Assembly: GCA_933228675.1 (NCBI GenBank)
Contig: OW121742.1
Coordinates: 36,402,779-36,466,778, forward strand
Direction of reading: 5' to 3'
Length of the DNA: 64,000 bases
Source: Stomorhina lunata
Taxonomy: Eukaryota; Arthropoda; Insecta; Diptera; Rhiniidae
Shown: piece after piece, positions 24,021 to 36,430 of the stretch
How positions within the stretch are numbered: position 1 is the first letter of the stretch
Layout: every line of letters starts with the position of its first letter
Notes under the pieces: generated by a model
The model's database searches: none
Told to the model about the DNA's origin: nothing
What the model saw: only the letters and a program-made list of their open reading frames with translations
Made by a program: the position numbers and the translations under genes

Positions 24021-25055
24021 GAAAATTTTCTATTTAATGGATTTTTAAAGAATCTCTATTACAAGAAATGAGTTATCTGTGTTCATAAAAAGATTGCCTT
24101 TTATTCTTTTCCTTTTAATACAAGCATATATTTAAACCCTTTATACGTATATTGAAATTGTTTACCTACTTTATATAAGTAGTACTTTTGAAAATTCCCT
24201 TTATAAATTCCATCAAACACCTTTTGGTTCGTGCAAGTTCTTAAAACATCACATACACTCTAAGTTTAAGTAAAATATTTTAAAATTAATGTAAATATCA
24301 TATTATAGTATGTATTGTTAGGTTTATTCTACTTTTCGTTTATTTACATAAGGAACGTTTACACTATCTGTTTATGGTATATAAAATGTCAACTTTATCA
24401 TAATGATATAATTTGGAATAATACTCTTTGAATTACAATTAAAAATAACACCAAAATTGTAACCACAAAAAAAACATAGTGTAAAACACCCTTTAAAAAC
24501 TATTGACTTGATGTTGTTATGTGTCGAAGATAGAAAAATCGAATAGAAAATACACTTTTTAAAGTGAAATCTGTAAGCAAATGGCACGTGCAGTGATACA
24601 AACGGAAATACCTATAAGTTCTAAGTGAATTCAACTGAGAATGTAAATCTTTTTTGATTCGCATACAAATGCTAGACTTTTTGCAGAACATGAGAAGTTC
24701 GAGGACGAATAGAAAAAGCATCGAATGAAAAATACAATAACTACAAAAGATTTCTACGAAAGCTTCTAAGTATAATATGGATGTATTCAATTTAGTTTAT
24801 GAACACTTTAAGAACATTAAATCAGTTGGAAATGAATGTATATAAAAAAAAACAAAAATGTTTTAATTAAAACTGGAGGTAACCAAATTCTATAATGGGG
24901 ATTATTTTGGTAAATGACTTCAGACAAATAGAAAATTAGTGGAAGGGGAATGAAACGTGACACAATTATAATTATAATTTAGGGGTAAAAATGTTAAATG
25001 ACTCATAAAGAACAATGTAATTATAACAATGAAAATATATGTGTTTATATAATAC
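24021..25055. other. Unique AT-rich island
   Basis: Non-repetitive AT-rich sequence between arrays. Two short minus-strand open frames (24372-24587 and 24500-24790) overlap in different frames and show no recognisable domain. I see no gene. Confidence 0.5.
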
Positions 25056-27545
25056 AAAAAAAAATAATTTTCTATATATACAAGAAATTTTTAAAAATAT
25101 TTCCTATTAAAATAAGAAATTTTTGAAAAATTTCCTATAAAAATAAGAAATTTTTGAAAAATTTCCTATAAAAATAAGAAATTTTTGAAAAATTTCCTAT
25201 AAAAATAAGAAATTTTTGAAAAATTTCCTATAAAAATAAGAAATTTTTGAAAAATTTCCTATAAAAATAAGAAATTTTCGAAAAATTTCCTATAAAAATA
25301 AGAAATTTTTGAAAAATTTCCTATATTTAAAAATAAGAAATTTTTGAAAAATTTCCTATAAAAATAAGAAATTTTTGAAAAATTTCCTATAAAAATAAGA
25401 AATTTTTGAAAAATTTCCTATAAAAATAGGAAATTTTTGAAAATTTTTCTATAAAAATAGGAAATTTTTGAAAAATTTCCTATAAAAATTAGAAATTTTT
25501 TAAAAATTTCTCATAAAAACAAGAAATTTTTGAAAAATTTCCTATAAAAATAAGAAATTTTTTATAAATTTCCTAAAATAATAAGAAAATTTTGAAAAAT
25601 TTCCTACAAAACTAAGAAATTTTTGAAAAATTTCCCATAAAAATAAGAAATTTTTCAAAAATTTCCAATAAAATAAAAAATTTTTTTAAAAATTTCCTAT
25701 ACAAATAAGAAACTTTTGAAAAATTTCCGATTCAAATAAGAAAATTTTCAAAAATTTCCTATAAAAATAAGAAATTTTTGAAAAATTTCCTATAAAAATA
25801 AGAAGTTTTTAAAAAATTTCCTACAAAAATAAGAAATTTTTAAAAATTTCCTATAACAAAAAGAAATTTAAAAAAAAAATTCCTAGAAAAATAGAAAATT
25901 TTTGCAAAATTTCCTATAATAAAAATATATTTTTGAAAAATTTCCAATAAAAATAAGAAATTTTTGAAAAATTTTTTAACAAAAATATAAGAAATGTTTT
26001 GAAAAATTTTGTAAAAAATAATAAATTTCATAAAAATATAGGAAATTTTTTAGAAATTTCATAGGAAAATAAGTAATTAAAAACAAATCCTTTAAAAATA
26101 AAAAAAATCTTAAAAATTTCCTATAAAAAACAATAGGAAAATTTAGAAAAGTTTCCTATAAAAATAAGAAAATTTTCAAAACGTTCCTATAGAAATAAGA
26201 AATTTTTAAAAAATGTCCTTGAAAAACAAGAAATTTTAGAAAAATTTCCCATAAAAAAATAAATTTTTGAAAAATTTCCTGTACAAATAAGAAATTCCTG
26301 AAAATTTTTCTATAAAATACGAAATTTTTCAAAAATTTCCTATAGAAATAAGAAATTTTTAAAAAATGTCCTTGAAAAACAAGAAATTTTAGAAAAATTT
26401 CCCATAAAAAAATAAATTTTTGAAAAATTTCCTGTACAAATAAGAAATTCTTACAAAATTTCCTATAAAATAAGAAATTTTTCAAAAATTTCCTATAAAA
26501 TTAAGGAATTTTTAAAAAATGTCCTATATAAATAAGAAATTTTTGACAAATTTCCTATAAAAATAAGATTTTTTGAAAAATTTCATATAAAAATAAGAAA
26601 TTTTTGAAAAATTTCCTATAAAAATAAGAAATTTTTGAAATAAATTTTTGAAAAATTTCCTGTACAAATAAGAAATTCCTGAAAAATTTCCTATAAAATA
26701 AGAAATTTTTCAAAAATTTCCTATAGAAATAAGAAATTTTTAAAAAATGTCCTTGAATAACAAGAAATTTTAGAAAGATTTCCCATAAAAAAATAAATTT
26801 TTGAAAAATTTCCTGTACAAATAAGAAATTCTTGAAAAATTTCCTATAAAATAAGAAACTTTTCAAAAATTTCCTATAAAATTAAGGAATTTTTAAAAAA
26901 TTTCCTATATAAATAAGAAATTTTTGAAAAATTTCCTATAAAAATAAGATTTTTTTGAAAAATTTCATATAAAAATAAGAAATTTTTGAAAAATTTCCTA
27001 TAAAAATAAGAAATTTTTGAAAAATTTCCTATAAAAATAAGATATTTTTGAAAAATTTCCTGTAAAAATAAGAAATTTTTGAAAAATTTCCTATAAAAAT
27101 AAGAAATTTTTGAAAAATTTCCTATAAAAAAAGAAAACTTTTAAAAATTACCTATACAAATAGGATTTTTTTATAAAAATTGAAAATTTTTGAAAAATTT
27201 CCTAAGAAAGAAATTTTGAAAATTTTCCTGTAAAAAAAGAAATTTTTAAAAAATTTCATATAGAAATAAAATGTTTTTAAAAAATTTCTTATAAAAATAA
27301 GAAAGTTTTGAAAAATTTCTTATAAAACTAAGAAATTTTTGAAAAATTTCTTATAAAACTAAGAAATTTTTGAAAAATTTCTTATAAAAATAAGAAATTT
27401 TTGAAAAATTTCATATAAAAATAAGAAATTTTTGGAAAATTTCTTATAAAAATATGAAATTTTTCAAAAATTTCTTATAAAATTAAGAAATGCTTGAAAA
27501 GTTTCCTAAAAACATAAATGAAATTAGAAACTTAAGAAAAATTAG
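25056..27545. repeat. ~31-bp A/T array with duplicated variant blocks
   Basis: Units of the type AAGAAATTTTTGAAAAATTT plus CCTATAAAAAT. They are regular at 25100-25450 and 26960-27130, and irregular between. A recognisable variant block containing AAATGTCCTTGAA and ACAAGAAATTTTAGAAA starts near 26211, 26364 and 26745, showing local segmental duplication. Minus-strand open frames in this region are runs of Phe/Lys/Ile codons from the repeat and are not genes. Confidence 0.92.
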
Positions 27546-28735
27546 AATTTTTTATAAAAATCTATCTCAGTTATTTAAGACCTAAATATTGTTTACATTA
27601 AATTGATTTAACAATAGATTAGTTACATGTCAACATTAATTATTTCACGAAAATCAATTTTATTTATCATCAAATCAAACAAATCATATTTTTCTCATGT
27701 TACATTCGATTTAACGCACGTGTCAACGAAAAATGTTTTGAAAAATAAATGCGAAGTTTTAACGAAAATTCATGTACATTCTAACATTTTATTAAAAGAA
27801 ATATTAACAAATTTAATACCATATTTGTACATTTCGTGCTATTAATGATGAAGGCGTTAATTAAAATTGTCAATGTCTTTTATTTGAAGATATTTGTGTT
27901 GATAAGAATATAATGGCGAAATTTTCAAATATGCGAAATTTCTTAAGAAGATTATAACTAGAAAATATTTATTAATTTTTGTTGAATTTCTTAGATGACC
28001 TTTATATATAAGATTGAAGCTACTTATAAGATTTGTGTAATATGAGATAAATATTGATTGATAACAAAACTAATTAACTGTTTGTGGGCATCAGACCAAA
28101 TAGAAATAAATTGAATTTTATTTGTACTAAAAGATAAAGTGAGTATTTAGGAAATATAATATTTCAAAGTGTAGGAAACATTAATTAGATATTATTTGTC
28201 TTAACGTTTATATAGTACAAATAATACAAATGCATTCAGTTTACATGACTTCAAAAGAGAAAATCAACTCAACCATAGGTAAATTTTCAAAAGATTTATA
28301 TTTTCAATATCAATTTCCAAATTATGAAAATAAAGTATTTTCATCACAGCTTTAAAGGAAACAGATCTATATAGATGACAAATCGCCTTGTCCAAAAATC
28401 TTCTAAGAAGATTTCGCCATAACTACATTTCACTAATAAAACCTAAGTATAACATTCAAATAACTATTTATATAAATATATTTATACTACCCTAATATAT
28501 CTGCATTAGCATGTATGGCTTGGAGGTGTCAACTTCTATTTATACTCATTAATTTTTAAAAACAATTGTTTCATATAATTTTATTAATAAAATCAATTAT
28601 TCCTACAAATACAAAAAATCATTTCGTTTTAAGAAAAATATTTTTATTCGTAAAACAAAAAAAAAATAACACAAGCCGTAACACTAATTGGTAATTATTT
28701 GATATATAAAACTAAGATAACCATGTCTTATATCC
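27546..28735. other. Unique AT-rich island
   Basis: No tandem repeat and no recognisable gene. A 72-codon open frame at 27627-27845 has unremarkable composition and no known domain. Confidence 0.5.
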
Positions 28736-29424
28736 TGTAAAAATACGAAACTTTTAAAAATTTGCTATAGAAATAAGAAATTTATGAAAAATTTCCTATC
28801 AAAATATGAAATTTTTAAAAAATTTCCAATAAATATAGGAAATTTTTGAAAATTTTCCTACAAAAATTGAAAATTTTTGAAAGATTTCCTATAAAAACAG
28901 GAAATTTTTGACACTATGTCTTAGTCTATGTCTCAGCCTATTTCTTATTCCACGTCTTAGTCTATGTCATGGTCTATGCCTTAGTCTATATCTTAGTCTA
29001 TGTCCTGTAAAAATAAGAAAGTTTTAAAAATTTCATATAAAAATAAGAAATTTGTAAAAAACTTAAAATAAATTAAAGAAATTTTTGGAAATTTTTCTAT
29101 AAAAAACGAATTTTTCAAAAATTTCCCATAAAAATAAGAAATTTTTGAAAAATTTTGTATAAAAACCAGAAATTTTTAAAAAATTTCCAAAAAAAAAAAG
29201 AAATTTTTAAAATATTTCCTATGGAAATAAGAAATTTTTTTTTAAAATTTCCTATAAAAATAAGATCTTTTGAAAAATTTTTCATAAAAATAAAAAATTT
29301 TTGAAAAATTTATATAGCAAATTGTTGAAAAATTTCCTATAAACATAACAAATTTTTGAAAAATTTCAGAAAAACATAGAAAATTTTTAAAAAATTTCTT
29401 ATAAAAATAGGAATTTTTGAAACT
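28736..29424. repeat. Diverged ~31-bp A/T array with an embedded seed of the 12-bp repeat
   Basis: Imperfect G-centred units. At about 28915-29010 roughly 90 bp of degenerate 12-bp repeat (CTTAGTCTATGT type) is embedded, then 31-bp-type units resume until the main 12-bp array starts near 29425. Confidence 0.85.
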
Positions 29425-31480
29425 ACGTCTTAGTCTATTTCTTGGTCTATGTCTTAGTCTATGTCTTAGTCTATGTCTTAGTCTATGTCTTAGTCTATGT
29501 CTTAGTCTATGTCTTCGTCTATGTCTTAGTCTATGTCTTAGTCTATGTCTTAGCCTATGTCTTAGTCTATGTCTTAGTCTATGTCTTAGTCTATGTCTTA
29601 GTCTATGTCTTAGTCTATGTCTTAGTCTATGTCTTAGTGGGTGTCTTAGTCTATGTCTTAGTCTATGTCTTAGTCTATGTCTTAGTTTATGTCTTAGTCT
29701 ATGTCTTAGTCTATGTCTTAGTCTATGTCTTAGTCTATGTCTTAGTCTATGATTTACTCTATGTCTTAGTCTATGTCTTAGTCTATGTCTTAGTCTATGT
29801 CTTAGTCTATGTCTTAGTCTATGTCTTAGTCTATGTCTTAGTCTATGTCTTAGTCTATGTCTTAGTCTATGTCTTAGTCTATGTCTTAGTCTATGTCTTA
29901 GTCTATGTCTTAGTCTATGTCTTAGTTTATGTCTTAGTCTATGTCTTAGTCTATGTCTTAGTCTATGTCTTAGTCTATGTCTTAGTCTATGTCTTAGTCT
30001 ATGTCTTAGTCTATGTCTTAGTCTATGTCTTAGTCTATGTCTTAGTCTATGTCTTAGTCTATGTCTTAGTCTATGTCTTAGTCTATGTCTTAGTCTATGT
30101 CTTAGTCTATGTCTTAGTCTATGTCTTAGTCTATGTCTTAGTCTATGTCTTAGTCTATGTCTTAGTCTATGTCTTAGTCTATGTCTTAGTCTATGTCTTA
30201 GTCTATGTCTTAGTCTATGTCTTAGTCTATGTCTTAGTCTATGTCTAAGTCTATGTCTTAGTCTATGTCTTAGTCTATGTCTTAGTCCATGTCTTAGTCT
30301 ATGTCTTAGTCTATGTCTTAGTCTATGTCTTATTCTATGTCTTAGTCTATGTTTTAGTCTATGTCTTAGTCTATGTCTTAGTCTATGTCTTAGTCTATGT
30401 CTTAGTCTATGTCTTAGTCTATGTCTTAGTCTATGTATTAGTCTAAGTCTTAGTCTATGTCTTAGTCTATGTCTTAGTCTATGTCTTAGTCTATGTCTTA
30501 GTCTATATCTTAGTCTATGTCTTAGTCTATGTCTTAGTCTATGTCTTAGTCTATGTCTTAGTCTATGTCTTAGTCTATGTCTTAGTCTATGTCTTAGTCT
30601 ATGTCTTAGTCTATGTCTTAGTCTATGTCTTAGTCTATGTCTTAGTCTATGTCTTAGTCTATGTCTTAGTCTATGTCTTAGTCTATGTCTTAGTCTATGT
30701 CTTAGTCTATGTCTTAGTCTATGTCTTAGTCTATGTCTTAGTCTATGTCTTAGTCTATGTCTTAGTCTATGTCTTAGTCTATGTCTTAGTCTATGTCTCA
30801 GTTTATGTCTTAGTCTATGTCTTAGTCTATGTCTTAGTCTATGTCTTAGTCTATGTCTTAGTCTATGTCTTAGTCTATGTCTTAGTCTATGTCTTAATCT
30901 ATGTCTTAGTCTATGTCTTAGTCTATGTCTTACTCTATGTCTTAGTCTATGTCTTAGTCTATGTTTTAGTCTATGTCTTAGTCTATGTCTTAGTCTATGT
31001 CTTAGTCTATGTCTTAGTCTATGTCTTAGTCTATGTCTTAGTCTATGTTTCAGTCTTTTTGTTAATCTATGTCTTAGTCTATGTCCTAGTTTATGTCTTA
31101 GTCTATGCCTATGTCTATATCTTAGTCTTTGTTTTAGTCTATTTCTTAGTCTATATCCTTGTCTACGTTTTAGTCTATGTCGTAGTCTATTTCTTAGTCT
31201 ATGTCTTAGTCTATGTCTTAGTCTATATATTTGTCTATGTCTTAGTCTATGCCTTAATTTATTTCTTAGTCTATATTTTAGTCTTTGTCTTAGTTTATAT
31301 CTTAGCCTATACTTTAATCTATGTCTTAATCTATGTCTTAGCCAATATTTTATCCTATATCTAAATATTTTTGTTTGCCTATGTCTTAGTCTAATTCCTA
31401 GTCTTTTTGTTATTCATTGCCTAAATGTATGCTTCAATTCATGACTTATTATACGTTATTGCCTGCATCATTGTTAATCT
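29425..31480 (+). repeat. 12-bp minisatellite (CTTAGTCTATGT)n, forward arm
   Basis: About 170 tandem copies of a 12-bp unit, almost perfect from 29445 to 31040 and progressively degenerate after that to about 31480. Because 12 is divisible by three and two + frames lack stops, long repetitive open frames appear (YVLV and LCLS type). These are artefacts of the repeat: there is no non-repeat coding sequence attached and no start context. The same unit occurs inverted at 34184-35325. Confidence 0.97.
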
Positions 31481-32785
31481 CTTAGCACAGGGAAATTTTC
31501 AAATGAAGTTTTATATTGTTATATATTTGTCTTTAATTATTATACCAACAATTTTAATTTGGTTATAATGTTATGAAAAACTTTTCACTATACTTTTAAG
31601 ACGGCAAGCATCCTTGCAGCCGTAATTGTGTATTTTTAATCACATAAAAAGCAAAGCAATTTCTGTTTATTGTTTTAAACAAATCCGTTAAATAAATTAC
31701 AAAGTATTACCTCAGCAAAAATAAAACCAAGTATTTAAATTATGACAGACAAGCAGGACTTCGTGACGCACTGTATGGATAATGATGGTATTACCAAATC
31801 ACTACCTTGGAACTAATTTTTAAGATGTACTTTAACATCAAATAAATTTTGAAATTTAAACATTAGTTGTTTATATAAGACCATAAATGTATAATACGCT
31901 ACTCTATATTGTAGTGCCTTAGGGTATCAAAAAAAAAATTAATCAATCATTTAATGCCCTGAATAAAAATTGTGGTAAATGTTAACAAATGTTGGCAAAG
32001 TATATACCGTATACTCTAAGGGAACGCCTTCAATATGACGCTACTCAATCCAAGGTCATTATTAGTAAAATAAAATTATCTTCTGCTCTCTACAATTATT
32101 GGTTTCGTTGAAATTTTTTTATTGAATTGATACATTAAAAGTGTACAATACAAAATATTATACATTTTTTATATGTCAATTGTCCGTCTGCCATTTAAGC
32201 GGTTAAGAAATGAACTGAAAATTAAATATCTGTCTGCATCGGGCGGATACGGTAGGAGTTGAATAAACAGTAAATGGCTTTAATGAATGAGTTGATGTTT
32301 CGCTAACATTTGCGGTTTCATTAATGATTTTTGTTGTGTATTTATTTAAGTAGTTACATAATTTCAGTGTAACGAGCCATTTTGGTGGTTAATTAACCAC
32401 TAGAATACAATAAATTAGTTGATATTAATAGAACAAAAGGATGTTGAATATAATTAATTTTATACGATTACAAATAAATACTAGAACAATAGATCTTCTT
32501 TGTTAATTGTGTGGTTTTGTAACAATCTAGAATAAACGCAAGTGTTTATGTCCAGTTTTAAGAGTTATTAGGAAATGTTACTAAAATAATTAATGGATAG
32601 AGCCAGATGGACGGAGGTCATAAATTAATTATACTTACTCTTCAGAAACATATACTACTTAAATACATTTATGTATGTATTTGTATTAAAATACAAAATT
32701 TAATATAACCTAAGAGATGCCCTTAAAATTAGAGTCAGATCTAAACCAAATTTTTAATATCGATCAATTTTCTATAGACAATTTT
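31481..32785. other. Unique island between the 12-bp arms
   Basis: Non-repetitive, AT-rich sequence with no gene recognised. It contains a perfect 16-bp palindrome GTGGTTAATTAACCAC at 32385-32400. Confidence 0.5.
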
Positions 32786-34183
32786 GTATATAGTAAGACA
32801 CTTTTATAAAATTTCGTACAAAAATAGGAAATTTTTGATAAATTTCCCATAAAAATTAGAATTTTTTGAAAATTTTTCCACAAAAATTTGTTTTTAAAAA
32901 AATTCCTACAAACACAAAGAAATTTTTAAAAATTTAATAAGAAATAAGAAATCTTTGAAAAATTTCCTATAAAGGTAAGAAATTTTTGAATAATTTCCTA
33001 TAAATATGGAAAATTTTTAAAAAGATAAACGTAAGAAATTTTTGAAAATTTTCCTTAAAAGTAAGAAATCTTTTAAAAATTTTCTAAAAAATTAAAAAAT
33101 TTCTTTAAAAATAAAAAATTCTATGAAAGTAAGAATCCTTAAAAAAATCAGAAGTTTTTTAAAAATTTCCTTAAAAAATAAGAATATTTTGAGAGATTTA
33201 ATATAAAGATAATAACTTTAAAACAAATTCCGTAAAAATAAGAAATTTTTGAAAATTTTCTAGAAAAATTAGATATTTTTGAAAAATTTCCTATAAAAAA
33301 GGAAAGTTTTGAAAAATGTCCTATCAAAATAAGAAATTTTAAAAACATTTTCTATAAAAATAAGAATTTTTTGAAAAATTTCTTACAAAAGTAAACAGTT
33401 TTTGAAAAATTTCTTATAAAAAGAAGAAATTTTTGAAAAAATTTCCTATAAAAATAAGAAATTTTTGAAAAATTTCCTATAAAACTAATAAATTTTTGAA
33501 AAATTTCCAATAAGAACACGAAATTTTTGAAAAACTTCCTATGAGATTACGAAATTTTATAAAAAAAATCCTACAAAAATAAGAAATTTTTGAAAAATTT
33601 TTCATAAAAAATTAACAATTTTTAAAAATATCCTATAAAAATGAGAAATTTTTGAAAATTTTTTAAGAAAATTATTAAAAATTTAATATAAAATTATAAA
33701 AAATTTAATATAAAAATAAGAAATTTTCGTATACAAGTAAGAAATTTTTGAATAATTTTCTATAAAAACTAAAATCTGTAATTTTTGAAAAACTCCTGAT
33801 AGAAGTAAGAATTTTTGAAAAATTTCCTATAAAAATAAGAAATTTTTGAAAAATTTCCTATGAAAATATGAAATTTTTGAAAAAAAATCCTATAAATATA
33901 CAAAATTTTAGAAAAAAATTCCTATAAAAATAAAAAAATTTTCAAAAATTTTTCCAAATAAATAAACAATTTTTAAAAATTTCCTATAAAAATGAGAAAT
34001 TTTTGAAAAATATACTATAAAAATAAAAAAATTTTGAAAAATTTCCTGTAAAATATAAATTTTTTGAAAAAAATTCTTATAAAAATAAGAAATTTTTGAA
34101 AAATTTATAGAAAATTAAAAAATTTTTGCAAAATTTTCTAAAAAAAATTAAAAAATAAGTAAAAATAAGAAATTTTTGAAAAA
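32786..34183. repeat. Diverged ~31-bp A/T array next to the inverted 12-bp arm
   Basis: Imperfect G-centred units (AAATTTTTGAAAAATTTCC plus TATAAAAATA). The array abuts the 12-bp repeat directly at about 34183, as the array at 28.7-29.4 kb does. The 31-bp units have the same orientation on both sides while the 12-bp units are inverted. Confidence 0.88.
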
Positions 34184-35325
34184 TTGACTAAGACATAGAC
34201 TAAAAAATAGACTAAGGCATAGGCTAAAAAATAGACTGAGACATAGACTAAGACATAAACTAAGACAAAGACTAAGACATAGACTAAGACATAGACTAGG
34301 ACTTAGACTAAGATATAGACTAAGACATAGACTAAGACATAGACTAAGACATAGACTAAGACATAGACTAAGACATAGACTAAGATATAGACTACGACAT
34401 AGACTAAAACATAGACTAAGACATAGACTAAGACATAGACTAAGACATAGACTAAGACATAGACTAAGACATAGACTAAGACATAGACTAAGACATAAAC
34501 TAAGACATAGACTAAGACATAGACTAAGACATAGACTAAGACATAGACTAAGACATAGACTAAGGCATAGACTAAGACATAGACTAAGACATAGACTAAT
34601 ACATAGACTAAGACATAGACTAAGACATAGACTAAGACATAGACTAAGACATAGACTAAGACATAGACTAAGACATAGACTAAGACATAGACTAAGACAT
34701 AGACTAAGACATAGACTAAGACATAGACTAAGACATAGACTAAGACATAGACTAAGACATAGACTAAGACATAGACTAAGACATAGACTAAGACATAGAC
34801 TAAGACATAGACTAAGACATAGACTAAGACATAGACTAAGACATAGACTAAGACATAGACTAAGACATAGACTAAGACATAGACTAAGACATAGACTAAG
34901 ACATAGACTAAGACATAGACTAAGACGTAGACTAAGACATAGACTAAGACATAGACTAAGACATAGACTAAGACATAGACTAAGACATAGACTAAGACAT
35001 AGACTAAGATATAGACTAAGACATAGACTAAGACATAGACTAAGACATAGACTAAGACATAGACTAAGACATAGACTAAAACATAGACTAAGACATAGAC
35101 TAAGACATAGACTAAGACATAGACTAAGACATAGACTAAGACATAGACTAAGACATAGACTAAGACATAGAGTAAGATATAGAGTGAGACATAGACTAAG
35201 ACATAGACTAAGACATAGACTAAGATATAGACTAAGACATAAACGAAGACATAGACTAAGATATAGACTAAGACGTAGATATTGACTAAGACATAGACTA
35301 AAGCATTAACTAAGACATAGACATT
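34184..35325 (-). repeat. 12-bp minisatellite, inverted arm (ACATAGACTAAG on +)
   Basis: About 95 copies of the reverse complement of the repeat at 29.4-31.5 kb. It is near-perfect from 34310 to 35160, with degenerate edges on both sides. Confidence 0.97.
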
Positions 35326-36430
35326 TTAGTCATCCAGCAAATTCCTATAAATATGCCATTTTCTTTTATTACATGACCAAAGGTTGAAGCCAAATATATG
35401 TATTTATATTATTTAATCATGTGACAATGAGACAATATTCAAGCCTATTAAATGTATTTGTAGGATACATTTACCACATACGTAAACACTTAAGTATCTT
35501 TTTGTTTAGTACTAAAATCTGTTGGCTTTTTTAATTTACTGCTGCCACTGTGTTAGATTTAATACTCTAATGACAGAAAAATATGTTGTTTTTTATTTGA
35601 ACAACTTTTGTCTTTGCTTTAATTTATTTTACACTTAAATCTGTGAATGTGAGTGTGACTGTCTGTTTGTATGTATGTATTGCTGTTGTGATTTTGCCAC
35701 ATATGTTAACAATGTGTTGTTAAGTTGTAGTTAATGCCTGACTTTGTCTACATGAAACGTGTATGTTATGTTTTATTATCTCTATAATTTATGTTAATTT
35801 TATACAATTTATGCAAATGTTTTTATAGAAAATATATTTTTTATTTTGCTTTTTCTGCAAATACCAAATGTTTGTGTTTAAACAAACATTGGGCGTTAGA
35901 TAAATTGAAATCGTGTTAAAACTGTTGCATAGTTAATGGGATTTCAAAGGTTGTGGTTAGAGATAGTGCTAGTAAATGGGAGGGGGTATGAACTTTGTAT
36001 ACTTTTTACAATTAATTACAAAATGAAATTTAATTTTTTATCTGTTCGTTTAAAAACGTATATTTTTTAAATTTATTTCATATACACTAAAAACTTAGAT
36101 ACTTGACAGAACATTAATCTTATTGTTAGTTAAATAGGTTGTAAAAATCTCAACTAACGCAATAAATTTTTGGCTTAAATAATTGATGATAGAGACACAT
36201 GCTACAGTAATTAGGGAAAACTAATATTTTTTGCTAAGATAGACTGCTAAAAAGAGCCTTAAGGCTTACACTTGTAAAAATCTAGACACATTAATTATAC
36301 GCCCCATAAAACAAATAAAATGTCCCTACATTTTTTTTGAATTTTTGAAATTGTCTGCAAATACCCAGAAAACTAGTATTTTTCTTGTAATCACCGAAAT
36401 TTTTTTATACTTTTTATAACAAACATTTTT
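35326..36430. other. Unique AT-rich island
   Basis: Non-repetitive sequence with short TGTATG/TGTG runs near 35640-35720. I see no gene. From about 36300 it becomes increasingly A/T-only before the next array. Confidence 0.5.

Noticed and set aside
24372..24790. Two overlapping minus-strand open frames
   Set aside because: They overlap in different frames, have no recognisable domains and no neighbouring exons.
26156..26866. Minus-strand frames of ~100 residues rich in Phe, Lys and Ile
   Set aside because: They are translations of the degenerate 31-bp A/T repeat; similar frames appear in every such array.
29417..31364. Long open frames of (YVLV)n and (LCLS)n type, up to 268 residues
   Set aside because: They arise only because the 12-bp unit is a multiple of three and lacks stops in two frames. 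There is no non-repeat coding sequence, and both frames are equally open.
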